Source of the DNA: Kiritimatiellia bacterium
GTDB taxonomy: Bacteria; Verrucomicrobiota; Kiritimatiellia; RFP12; UBA1067
Assembly (NCBI GenBank): GCA_017405115.1
Contig: JAFRBA010000205.1
Span: 1 to 64,000 of the forward strand
Reading direction: 5' to 3'
DNA length: 64,000 bases
A program made the translations under genes and the position numbers. Positions 57,555-64,000 of this stretch are shown piece by piece. Positions within the stretch are counted from its first letter, which is position 1; the number at the start of each line of letters is the position of its first letter. The notes beneath the pieces are model-generated. The model was given only the letters and a program-made list of their open reading frames with translations, did no database searches and was not told where the DNA came from.

Positions 57555-60395
57555 TCATTTCACCCCAAGCAGCACGAATTTCTTCGCCGGGATGACAAGT
57601 TCTGAAAGGCCCTTGCCGGAGACGTCCCCGCCCCTCCACAGCTCCTTGACCGACGAATGCGCCCATGGCAGGTCCGCAATGCCAAGCGGCGCGTCGCCCC
57701 GCGTGAAGTTCGACGCCACGACCAGCCTGCCATATGGCGCCCCCGGCGGCAGTTCGTACCAGCTGGCGTAGACGCCCTTCGTACCCGTCCTGAGCGTGTC
57801 GCCGAACCAGTATCCATGGAACTTCGCGTCCCAGAGGCGGAGACGCTCCTTTATGACCCACCAGCGGTCCACCGTCTTCGGGTCGATGTACGCAGCGGAG
57901 ACCGCGACGTCGTGGACGAGCGCCGCGGCGAGGACGCGCTCCGCCCAGTCGGGCCGTCGCTTGAAGTCGCACTCCCTGCGCCTCTCTTCGCTCATTGCGC
58001 TCCCCGCCCTGGCGTACTGCGGCAGAATGTGGCTTGGAACGCCCCGTATGGCCGCGTTGAACACCGACTGCCACGCCTCCGGCGAAATGCTCTCGGTGTA
58101 GCACTCGAGGTTCTCCAGCACGGACGCATGGAACTCCTCGCCGGGCCACACCTCGTCGCAGAAGTCCATCACGAACGGAACGAAGTCCGCCGCCGGGACG
58201 TGGTTGCGCACGGTTCGCCCGTACTTCCTCGCCAACCGCATCTCGCGAAGGAAGTAGTCGCGCTGCTCAAGCCAGCAGACCGACGAGAAGCCCCGCCCGA
58301 ACGCATCGACTCCTCCGTGCCCGTGCCGAGCGTTCTCGCAGGCCTTGGCGTGCGCGCAGTCGTTGTATATACCCAGCGTGCCCGGCGTGTGGCGAAAGAA
58401 CCACTCCATGTTCGCGAGCAGCACGTCGTAGAACCGCGTGTCGCACGTGCAGTACTCGGTCTGCGAAATGCCGTCGTCCTTGTAGCTCCAGGTCAGCGCG
58501 GGACGCGTCACCGCGTCATGGAAGAAGTAGTCGTACTCCGGCTCGTTCGTCCCGACGTGCATCGGCATGCAGTAGACCTGGGACTTGTACGGAATGTGCG
58601 AGCGGGTCTTCCACGCGCCCTTCTTCGGCATCTCGGGCTTGTCGTACGTGTCGAGGAACCACTTCGGCCACTTGGGGCGGAAGTTGGACGGCGTAGTCCA
58701 GCGGTCGGCCTTGCGCTGGTCGGCGAACGTCGCGTCGCCGCCGCCGCCGAACTGCCTGTTCTGCATCGTCGGCACGAAATAGCCGCCGATGTTTACTGCC
58801 CTCCAGTCGGGGTCGGGACGGCGCGACGGCGTCCCCTGCAGCACAAACGTCCACGAAAGCCGGCTCTCCACCTCGACGGGGCGCGAGATCACCTTCGCGG
58901 CAAACGACACCACGCCGTCGCCGCGCTCGTAGACTACGTTCGGCTCGCCCGGGGCATTCGCCCAGTTCGCGCACGAGACACACCCGAATGCAACGCCCTT
59001 CTCGATGCCGCTCGCCCAGTGCAGCGAACTGTCGGGGTGCCTCAGCGGATCGAACGTCTTTTCGATGCGGTCACCCTTCCATTCAAACAGCCCGTTCCGG
59101 TATCCCTGCCTGTAGACGTATCGCGCATGCTCGCGCGGAACGGCATAGTCGACGACGAGCGACGAAACGCTCCCCTTGCCGGCGGACGACAGCCGCACCA
59201 CGAGCAGTCCGTCGAACCAGAGCTCCCCTGTCCACAGGAACGAAAGCCGCCCCGCAGAGCCCCGGCCTTCGAGCCTTACGACGTCTGGATGCTCTTCCGC
59301 GACCCGCAGGCCGTTCCACGCGACAGGCTTGCCGTCGAGCGAAACACGCGGCGGACTTGCGAACATCTCGCTGCCGCGAGAGACCAGGCTGACCGGGAAC
59401 GGCCCTTCCGCAAAGACGTATTCACGGTCAAGGACGCGCCATGTGCGCTCGCCGCCGCAGCGAATCTCGTGCCATGGCGCGGGCACGCTGTGGTCAAGCC
59501 CTGGGCGCGTCTTCAGCGGCGTCAGGTCCGGGATGTTGAACCTCGCCTTCGCCGCGGCGCCGCCGAAGGACGCCTCCACGAAATACTCGCCCGCCGCCAG
59601 GCTCGGCAGAGGGATCCGCGCCGTCGCCTGCGCGCCGCGCGCCACTGCGGCGACCTTCGACACGACCGCGCCATCGGACTTTCTCACTATGCGCATCTCG
59701 CCCTCGAGTCCGCCCGGGGACGCCGCCTTCCTCGCCGCCGCGCCGGAGAGCGTCGCAGTCGCCTCCACGAAGCCCTCGCCGGAGTGGCAGTCGTACGCAA
59801 TCTCCACTTCGCGGTCGACGTAGTAGAAATGCTCCCACCGAAGTGCGCATGCGCCATTCGGCAGCGTCGCCTCGACAAACAGCCTCTGCTTCCCGGGAGA
59901 GGCCTGCAAGGCCCACGCTTCGCCTGGGAACGCGACGGACGCGACGGTTTTCTCTCCGTTCTCACGCTCGACGAACGCGGCGAACTTCGCCTTGCCGGAC
60001 ACCTTCACCTCCACACCCCCGGACTCGGGTGCCCCGCACGACAAAAGCGATACGGGCGCGGCAGTCTCTTTGAGGTCGCCAAAACTCTTCGCGTCGGCAT
60101 ACGAATACGACACATACGACCACGTGACTCCGTCCAGCTCCTTCAAGGAGTCGGAGACGCGAGCGCTGAGGCCGAAATTCCCCTTCACCGGAAAGCCTCC
60201 TATGTCGGCAAGCGGAATCGCCATCTCCGCGCTCCATCCGCCATTCGACGACTTCGCCGCGCACCTGGCCGACGAGTTCCACGAAGCCACGCCGCAGCAG
60301 TCGTCGTAGATGGTGCCGTTCGCATTGACGATGAAGTGGTACGCGGTGCCGTCCGCGCCGGCAAGCATGACCTCGAACGAATCGTCCTCCCACAC
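57555..60395 (-). CDS. C-terminal part of a LamG-CBM9-GH123-like protein (after an in-frame TGA)
   Basis: Open frame of about 946 codons from a GTG at 60395, but with no RBS, and the sequence starts in the middle of a CBM9-like domain (VWEDDSFEVMLAG). The TGA 11 codons upstream is in the same frame as the gene at 60426, so this is the continuation of that protein. After the CBM9-like part come beta domains and a barrel resembling the GH123-like/DUF6067 group: WRVLDREYVFAEGPFPV, GISQTEYCTCDTRFYD, GTLGIYNDCAH and CDEVWPGEEFH. The function may be a hexosaminidase-like glycosidase, low certainty. Expression needs readthrough, recoding or internal initiation. Confidence 0.75.
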   Translation of the reverse strand: MWEDDSFEVMLAGADGTAYHFIVNANGTIYDDCCGVASWNSSARCAAKSSNGGWSAEMAIPLADIGGFPVKGNFGLSARVSDSLKELDGVTWSYVSYSYADAKSFGDLKETAAPVSLLSCGAPESGGVEVKVSGKAKFAAFVERENGEKTVASVAFPGEAWALQASPGKQRLFVEATLPNGACALRWEHFYYVDREVEIAYDCHSGEGFVEATATLSGAAARKAASPGGLEGEMRIVRKSDGAVVSKVAAVARGAQATARIPLPSLAAGEYFVEASFGGAAAKARFNIPDLTPLKTRPGLDHSVPAPWHEIRCGGERTWRVLDREYVFAEGPFPVSLVSRGSEMFASPPRVSLDGKPVAWNGLRVAEEHPDVVRLEGRGSAGRLSFLWTGELWFDGLLVVRLSSAGKGSVSSLVVDYAVPREHARYVYRQGYRNGLFEWKGDRIEKTFDPLRHPDSSLHWASGIEKGVAFGCVSCANWANAPGEPNVVYERGDGVVSFAAKVISRPVEVESRLSWTFVLQGTPSRRPDPDWRAVNIGGYFVPTMQNRQFGGGGDATFADQRKADRWTTPSNFRPKWPKWFLDTYDKPEMPKKGAWKTRSHIPYKSQVYCMPMHVGTNEPEYDYFFHDAVTRPALTWSYKDDGISQTEYCTCDTRFYDVLLANMEWFFRHTPGTLGIYNDCAHAKACENARHGHGGVDAFGRGFSSVCWLEQRDYFLREMRLARKYGRTVRNHVPAADFVPFVMDFCDEVWPGEEFHASVLENLECYTESISPEAWQSVFNAAIRGVPSHILPQYARAGSAMSEERRRECDFKRRPDWAERVLAAALVHDVAVSAAYIDPKTVDRWWVIKERLRLWDAKFHGYWFGDTLRTGTKGVYASWYELPPGAPYGRLVVASNFTRGDAPLGIADLPWAHSSVKELWRGGDVSGKGLSELVIPAKKFVLLGVK

Positions 60396-60425
60396 GTTGC
60401 CGTCGCGCGCCGTTATCGTGCGCCG

Positions 60426-61460
60426 TCACGGCGGACGGTTGGAGACAAGCGCAAGGTAGAGGTTCCCGGCGTCGCGCTTCGCGAACACCTTGCCGCGGAG
60501 GGACGTGGACTTGTTCCTGCAGAACGGCGCGGCCTCGGCAATCGGAGCGCTCGAGGCGTCTGCCCACTCCGCATCGCGGACGTCGCCGTCCAGCGCGACG
60601 GGCGCGGCGAGCGCCGGCACGCCGAGAACCGGTCTCTCCCTTACCTTGCCGAACGTCGACGGCGCGACGGCGGCGTATGCGTCGCCTATCTCCTTTGCCG
60701 ACAGCGGGCGCGAATAGACGCGGATGTCGTCAATCGCCGTGCGCTCGTTCTTCTCGGGGCTGCTCTTCGCCGACATCGAATTGACCACGATCTCGCCATT
60801 GTCCGATGCCGCGGGGAACTCCATGCGCGACTGGAACTTCAGCGACGGAACGGCCGGCGCACTCTTTGCGGGGCGATAGTCCTTCGGCATGACGCCGTCG
60901 ACATAGAGTTTCATGCCGAGCGCGTCCCACGCGGCGTCTATCTTGTGCCAGCGCCCCTCCGTCCAGTCCTTGTCGTCGACATGCGTACTGGCGACAAAGC
61001 GGCGGGGCTTGCCTTCCGCGTCTGGCGTCTCGATGTAGAAGAAGAGATATCCCGGCCAGACGTACTTGTAGACGTGAAGCGTGAAGCCAGGTTGCCTGGC
61101 CGTGACGAACCACTGGAACGTCTTTTCGCTTGGCTTCCACCCGAGGGACGCGACCCAGAACGACACCGTGCCCTGGCGCGGGTCGAGGTTGCCCTTGAGT
61201 GCGTAGGCGAGCGACTCGCTCTTCGAGTATGCGAGCGAGTTCACGTTTCCGTACGGTCCCGGCCACATCCGAAGCTGGAGGCTCTCGTCGCCAAAGCGCC
61301 GCGACGATCCGCCGCCCTTCGCAAACGCCGCCTTTACGCTATAGGCGTCGAAGTCGCTCCTGAAGAGAAGCGAGGGATCGTTCGCGCCGGTGGAAGAGAC
61401 CGCCGCAAAGACCAGCGCCGCGCCCGCGACGCCAGTCCACATCGTCTTCAGTTCTCCCAT
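60426..61460 (-). CDS. N-terminal part of the LamG-CBM9-GH123-like protein (ends at in-frame TGA)
   Basis: About 344 aa with a signal-like N-terminus (GVAGAALVFAAVSSTGA). A LamG/concanavalin-like domain fills about residues 25-240 (GTVSFWVASLGWK, RWHKIDAAWDALGMKLYVDG, DDIRVYSRPLSAKEIGDAY). A CBM9-like domain begins with ALDGDVRDAEWADAS and stops at LYLALVSNRPP, halfway through. Continuation is found after the TGA in the same frame. Start options are 61460 (MGELK) and 61442 (MWTG); TGGTATAAT lies upstream. As it stands the product would be a truncated binding protein. Confidence 0.75.
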   Translation of the reverse strand: MGELKTMWTGVAGAALVFAAVSSTGANDPSLLFRSDFDAYSVKAAFAKGGGSSRRFGDESLQLRMWPGPYGNVNSLAYSKSESLAYALKGNLDPRQGTVSFWVASLGWKPSEKTFQWFVTARQPGFTLHVYKYVWPGYLFFYIETPDAEGKPRRFVASTHVDDKDWTEGRWHKIDAAWDALGMKLYVDGVMPKDYRPAKSAPAVPSLKFQSRMEFPAASDNGEIVVNSMSAKSSPEKNERTAIDDIRVYSRPLSAKEIGDAYAAVAPSTFGKVRERPVLGVPALAAPVALDGDVRDAEWADASSAPIAEAAPFCRNKSTSLRGKVFAKRDAGNLYLALVSNRPP

Positions 61461-61476
61461 GTCTGTTGGTGCTCGT

Positions 61477-61485
61477 ATTATACCA
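61477..61485 (-). promoter_or_regulatory. Extended -10 promoter of the LamG-CBM9 gene
   Basis: Minus-strand TGGTATAAT lies 16 nt upstream of the ATG at 61460. It is one of several identical boxes in the window. Confidence 0.6.
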
Positions 61486-61522
61486 AACTCCCCGCACAAC
61501 TGTGGCCGCGACGAAGCGCGCT

Positions 61523-61549
61523 CCTCCCAAATCGCGCCCTGCGGGGAGG
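61523..61549 (-). terminator. Possible weak terminator after the GH31 gene
   Basis: CCTCCC (61523-61528) and GGGAGG (61544-61549) can pair just after the GH31 stop. No U-tract follows. Confidence 0.3.
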
Positions 61550-61553
61550 CATT

Positions 61554-63776
61554 CTACTCGTGCGTGAAGACCAGTTCCTCGTCGACGGCAACACCTGTCT
61601 TTTCCTGGACGACGGTTTCGCCGTCTTCCTCATGCCAGACCGCGCACGCATTGCGCCTGGCATTCGCGCCGTCAAACGTTCCCCTGCGGGGCAGCACGCG
61701 CAACTTGCGCGTATCGCGGAACCAGCCTCTTTCAGTCTCCAACCTGACTTCGGTCACGCCGCCCGCGCCGTCCCGGTAGGCAAGAGAGTCGCCGTCGTCT
61801 TCATAAAGCATCGCCTTCCCCGTCTCTCCGGGCCAGACGTGGAACTCGACCGTTTCGTTCCATCCGCAATCAATGTGCAGACGGCCCTTGGGCGACATCG
61901 GCACGATCGCGCCCGCCTTCACGTACAGGCCACCGCCCCAGCCGTCACCGACCTTGACCGGGCGTCTGCACGGGCCGACCACCTTCTCTCCCGTCCGCCA
62001 TTCATACCAAGTGCCTGGCGGAACCACCGTCTCCGGCGCAAAGGCCGACACTAGCAGGCTGTCCCCGAAAAGATACGTGCCGTACTCGTCGGCGTACTCG
62101 GCGCATTCAGGATAGACAAACGCAAGCGGACGCAGAATGGGCCAACCGGTCCGCGCTGCCTCGGCCGCCGCCGTGTAGACATACGGGAAGAGCCGGTAGC
62201 GCAACTGCACGTATCTGCGGATGGTCTCGAACTCCGCCTTGGGATAATACCAGGGCTGCTGGAAATAGTCCCAGTTGTTCTGCTGGCTCCACGGCGCCAG
62301 AACGCCGTAGTGGAGCGACGGAAGATCGTCGACCGACATGTCGCACGACTGGTTCGGGTGGCCCGACGCCCCAAGATTCAGCGTCGAGACAAGCGTCTTC
62401 ACGCCGCCGCCCGTGTCGCCCGCCCACGTCGCGACATACCGCTGCAGCCCCAGGTATCCCCCGACAGAATAGATCATCGCGCGCTTGCCTGTATAGCCCT
62501 CGAAGCCCGTCGCCATCTGCTTGTCGTAGACCAGTGGATATGCGTTGTGTGCCTCTTCATTGGAGAACTTCCCCGCCCAGACCCGGCCGGGGAAGTCTAC
62601 CACCTGCCAGGCGCCGTCCAACTTGAAGCAGCGCGCCCCGCCGTCGACGAAGCTCTTCAAATGCTCGAACCATGGCTCCTCGCCGCTCTGCTTGTCGCCC
62701 GTCAGCCCGTCCACGCGCCCGGACATCTGGCGGCGAGTGTGCTTGACCGCCGCCGCGAGGCGCTGGAGGTCGACGGGCTTGGGCTTCTCCACGCCAATGA
62801 ACGACGCGTCTATGTGCTCGTCCACGAACGTGCCGTCGCCGGCGCCTGCGGAAACCTTGCGCTGGCGCGAAATCGGCTTGGCCCGCCCGTCGGCAAGCGC
62901 CTCTTCGTAGACGAAATGGTCGTAGCGCGTGCAAAGCCACAGCGAAAGCTTAAACCCCATGCGGTTGAGCGCGGCCGTCCAGGAGATTTGTGCCGGCGAA
63001 GACCCGTCTCGGGCGTAGAACGGAACGTCGAAGCGGGCGTTCCACTGCTTCTTCGTGGTGGAATCGTAGAATCCCTCCATCCAGCCAGGCTCAAGACCGT
63101 AGATGTCGCATGGGAATTCGAGCTCTCGGAACTTCGACGCCTCCGCCGTGACCTCGTAGCGGTCCAGCCACTGGTTCGCGACGAACGCAAAGCCGTAGGC
63201 AAAAGCCGGCAGGAGCTGTGGACGCCCGGCAAGACGGGTGTAGGCGTCGAGCAGCGCTCGGTAGTCCGCGCCCGCAAGCAGGTAGAAATCGACTTCCCCT
63301 TCGTCCGCCGAGACGACAAGGGCGTCAGGGTTCGTCTTGCCGACGTCCCAGACGTGGCGCCGCGTGGTGTTCACGACTATGCCGCGGCGCGCCGAGGTGA
63401 TCACCATCGGGATCGGAATGTACGACGTGATGTTCTCGACCCACATGTCGTAGGAGCCGCCGCGACGGTTAAGGCTTGCGCGGCTCGCGTCGCCGAGACC
63501 GTAGACGCGCTCACCCCTACCAAGTGGGAATTCGAGACGGAAGCCTTTCTTAGTCTGCTCGATCTTCGGCATCGCGAAGCCGGCGGGCATGGCCTCGATC
63601 TTTTCAGGGGCAAGTTTCTCGAGGATGCCGTAGCGGTTCAGCATGGACGACGGGAGCTTGCCGTCCCGCGTCTCGCGCACACGCACGACATCTGGTGCCA
63701 GCCTCTCGATCCTGATCTCTCCGCCTTGGGACATCGCCACCAGGCCAAGCGCAACCGCACACGCAAACATCTTCAT
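61554..63776 (-). CDS. GH31 alpha-xylosidase/alpha-glucosidase, exported
   Basis: 740 aa with a signal peptide (MKMFACAVALGLVAMSQG). GH31 features: galactose-mutarotase-like N-domain with ERVYGLGDAS, barrel segments YGFAFVANQWLDRY and FPCDIYGLEPGWMEG, nucleophile Asp in FKLDGAW (near 384) and acid/base in WAGDTGG (near 450), plus a C-terminal beta domain (EFHVWPGETGKAMLYEDDGDS). It releases alpha-linked xylose or glucose from oligosaccharides; the presence of hemicellulases favours xyloglucan. RBS GAGGGG precedes the ATG. It lies 25 bp after the upstream partial gene. Confidence 0.9.
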   Translation of the reverse strand: MKMFACAVALGLVAMSQGGEIRIERLAPDVVRVRETRDGKLPSSMLNRYGILEKLAPEKIEAMPAGFAMPKIEQTKKGFRLEFPLGRGERVYGLGDASRASLNRRGGSYDMWVENITSYIPIPMVITSARRGIVVNTTRRHVWDVGKTNPDALVVSADEGEVDFYLLAGADYRALLDAYTRLAGRPQLLPAFAYGFAFVANQWLDRYEVTAEASKFRELEFPCDIYGLEPGWMEGFYDSTTKKQWNARFDVPFYARDGSSPAQISWTAALNRMGFKLSLWLCTRYDHFVYEEALADGRAKPISRQRKVSAGAGDGTFVDEHIDASFIGVEKPKPVDLQRLAAAVKHTRRQMSGRVDGLTGDKQSGEEPWFEHLKSFVDGGARCFKLDGAWQVVDFPGRVWAGKFSNEEAHNAYPLVYDKQMATGFEGYTGKRAMIYSVGGYLGLQRYVATWAGDTGGGVKTLVSTLNLGASGHPNQSCDMSVDDLPSLHYGVLAPWSQQNNWDYFQQPWYYPKAEFETIRRYVQLRYRLFPYVYTAAAEAARTGWPILRPLAFVYPECAEYADEYGTYLFGDSLLVSAFAPETVVPPGTWYEWRTGEKVVGPCRRPVKVGDGWGGGLYVKAGAIVPMSPKGRLHIDCGWNETVEFHVWPGETGKAMLYEDDGDSLAYRDGAGGVTEVRLETERGWFRDTRKLRVLPRRGTFDGANARRNACAVWHEEDGETVVQEKTGVAVDEELVFTHE

Positions 63777-63801
63777 GAGGCACCCCTCTCTTTGCTTTCG
63801 C

Positions 63802-64000
63802 TCATTCCAGTTTCATTTCCACCCTAAACCTGACGAGGCCCCTTATCGCCGGGACATACGCCACCAGCCAGCCGCCCTCCGCGGCGATCGCCGTGGCCGA
63901 CACGACGCGCGAGCCCACACGCCGCGAGCCGCGATACAGCACGATCTCGCCCTTCTCGGCGACGGCGCGGACGCCCCCGCCGACGTCAGCCTCATTCGCC
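63802..64000 (-). CDS. C-terminal fragment of an unidentified gene (starts beyond the window)
   Basis: About 65 codons end at a TGA at 63804-63802. The sequence (EKGEIVLYRGSRRVGSR, WLVAYVPAIRGLVRFRVEMKLE) is beta-strand rich, as at the C-terminus of a multidomain glycosidase. It shares the GH31 operon. Product unknown. Confidence 0.6.
   Translation of the reverse strand, partial: ANEADVGGGVRAVAEKGEIVLYRGSRRVGSRVVSATAIAAEGGWLVAYVPAIRGLVRFRVEMKLE

Noticed and set aside
60393..60428. Selenocysteine insertion at the in-frame TGA.
   Set aside because: No convincing SECIS hairpin with the required loop follows, the position is not a known redox site, and no selenocysteine gene is in the window. 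Mutation or readthrough is simpler.
57657..62054. Plus-strand open frame of 1465 codons opposite the GH123-like and LamG genes; a similar 823-codon frame lies at 6133-8604.
   Set aside because: They mirror minus-strand genes with clear domains and signal peptides. High GC at third positions leaves antisense frames open. The composition is Arg/Ala/His-rich with no recognisable domain.

Overview
The window looks like a chromosomal segment of a high-GC, Gram-negative, plant-fibre-degrading bacterium of the PVC group; a Kiritimatiellota, Lentisphaerota or gut Verrucomicrobiota lineage is my best guess. The reasons are many exported glycoside hydrolases without any SusC/SusD pair, XylR-type AraC regulators (LacI-like sensor plus AraC domain), autotransporter-like beta-strand proteins, a GspE/PilB ATPase and a valyl-tRNA synthetase. 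The taxonomy is inference, because no rRNA is present. I saw no tRNA, rRNA, CRISPR array or complete transposon. No gene-free stretch exceeds about 200 bp.

Layout. 1-10506 (minus): a beta-strand surface protein, a large CBM9/TIM-barrel protein, a GH78 rhamnosidase and a truncated GH115 alpha-glucuronidase. 10639-13352 (plus): a two-component system. 13403-24786 (minus): a CE15 glucuronoyl esterase, a clan GH-A hydrolase, a second beta-strand protein plus CBM9/barrel pair, a mannonate-oxidoreductase-like SDR and a second GH-A copy. 24927-26345: a DUF234-type ATPase. 26545-30704: uronate isomerase and a Na+ symporter, divergent from an XylR-like regulator. 30739-31409: a VapBC-like pair. 31556-47847 (minus): exported phosphatase, GH2, a GH51-esterase fusion, metallophosphoesterase, two unrecognised barrel enzymes, a third beta-strand/LamG protein, a PIG-L deacetylase and a phosphoesterase relic. 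47914-52955: a fucose-isomerase-like enzyme, sugar porter, class II aldolase and a second XylR-like regulator. 52999-57502: valS and a GspE/PilB-like gene. 57555-64000: a LamG/CBM9/GH123-like gene split by an in-frame TGA, a GH31 enzyme and the end of another gene.

How it fits together. CE15, GH115, GH51 plus esterase, GH31 and GH2 suit glucuronoarabinoxylan and related hemicelluloses; GH78 adds rhamnose removal. The symporter, UxaC and the SDR would import glucuronate and convert it to mannonate. The CE15 operon and the symporter-uxaC operon carry a gap-free matching upstream element, so they probably form one regulon of the regulator at 29535.

The most unusual features are: (1) small structured repeats inserted in frame into metabolic, transport and housekeeping genes, including two 57-bp families and a valS hairpin with compensatory base-pair changes; (2) three surface-protein genes, each directly upstream of a large exported enzyme gene and each ending in the same short C-terminal pattern; (3) several promoters whose -10 lies 6-9 nt from the start codon, implying leaderless mRNAs; and (4) a conserved carbohydrate-binding domain split by an in-frame TGA.
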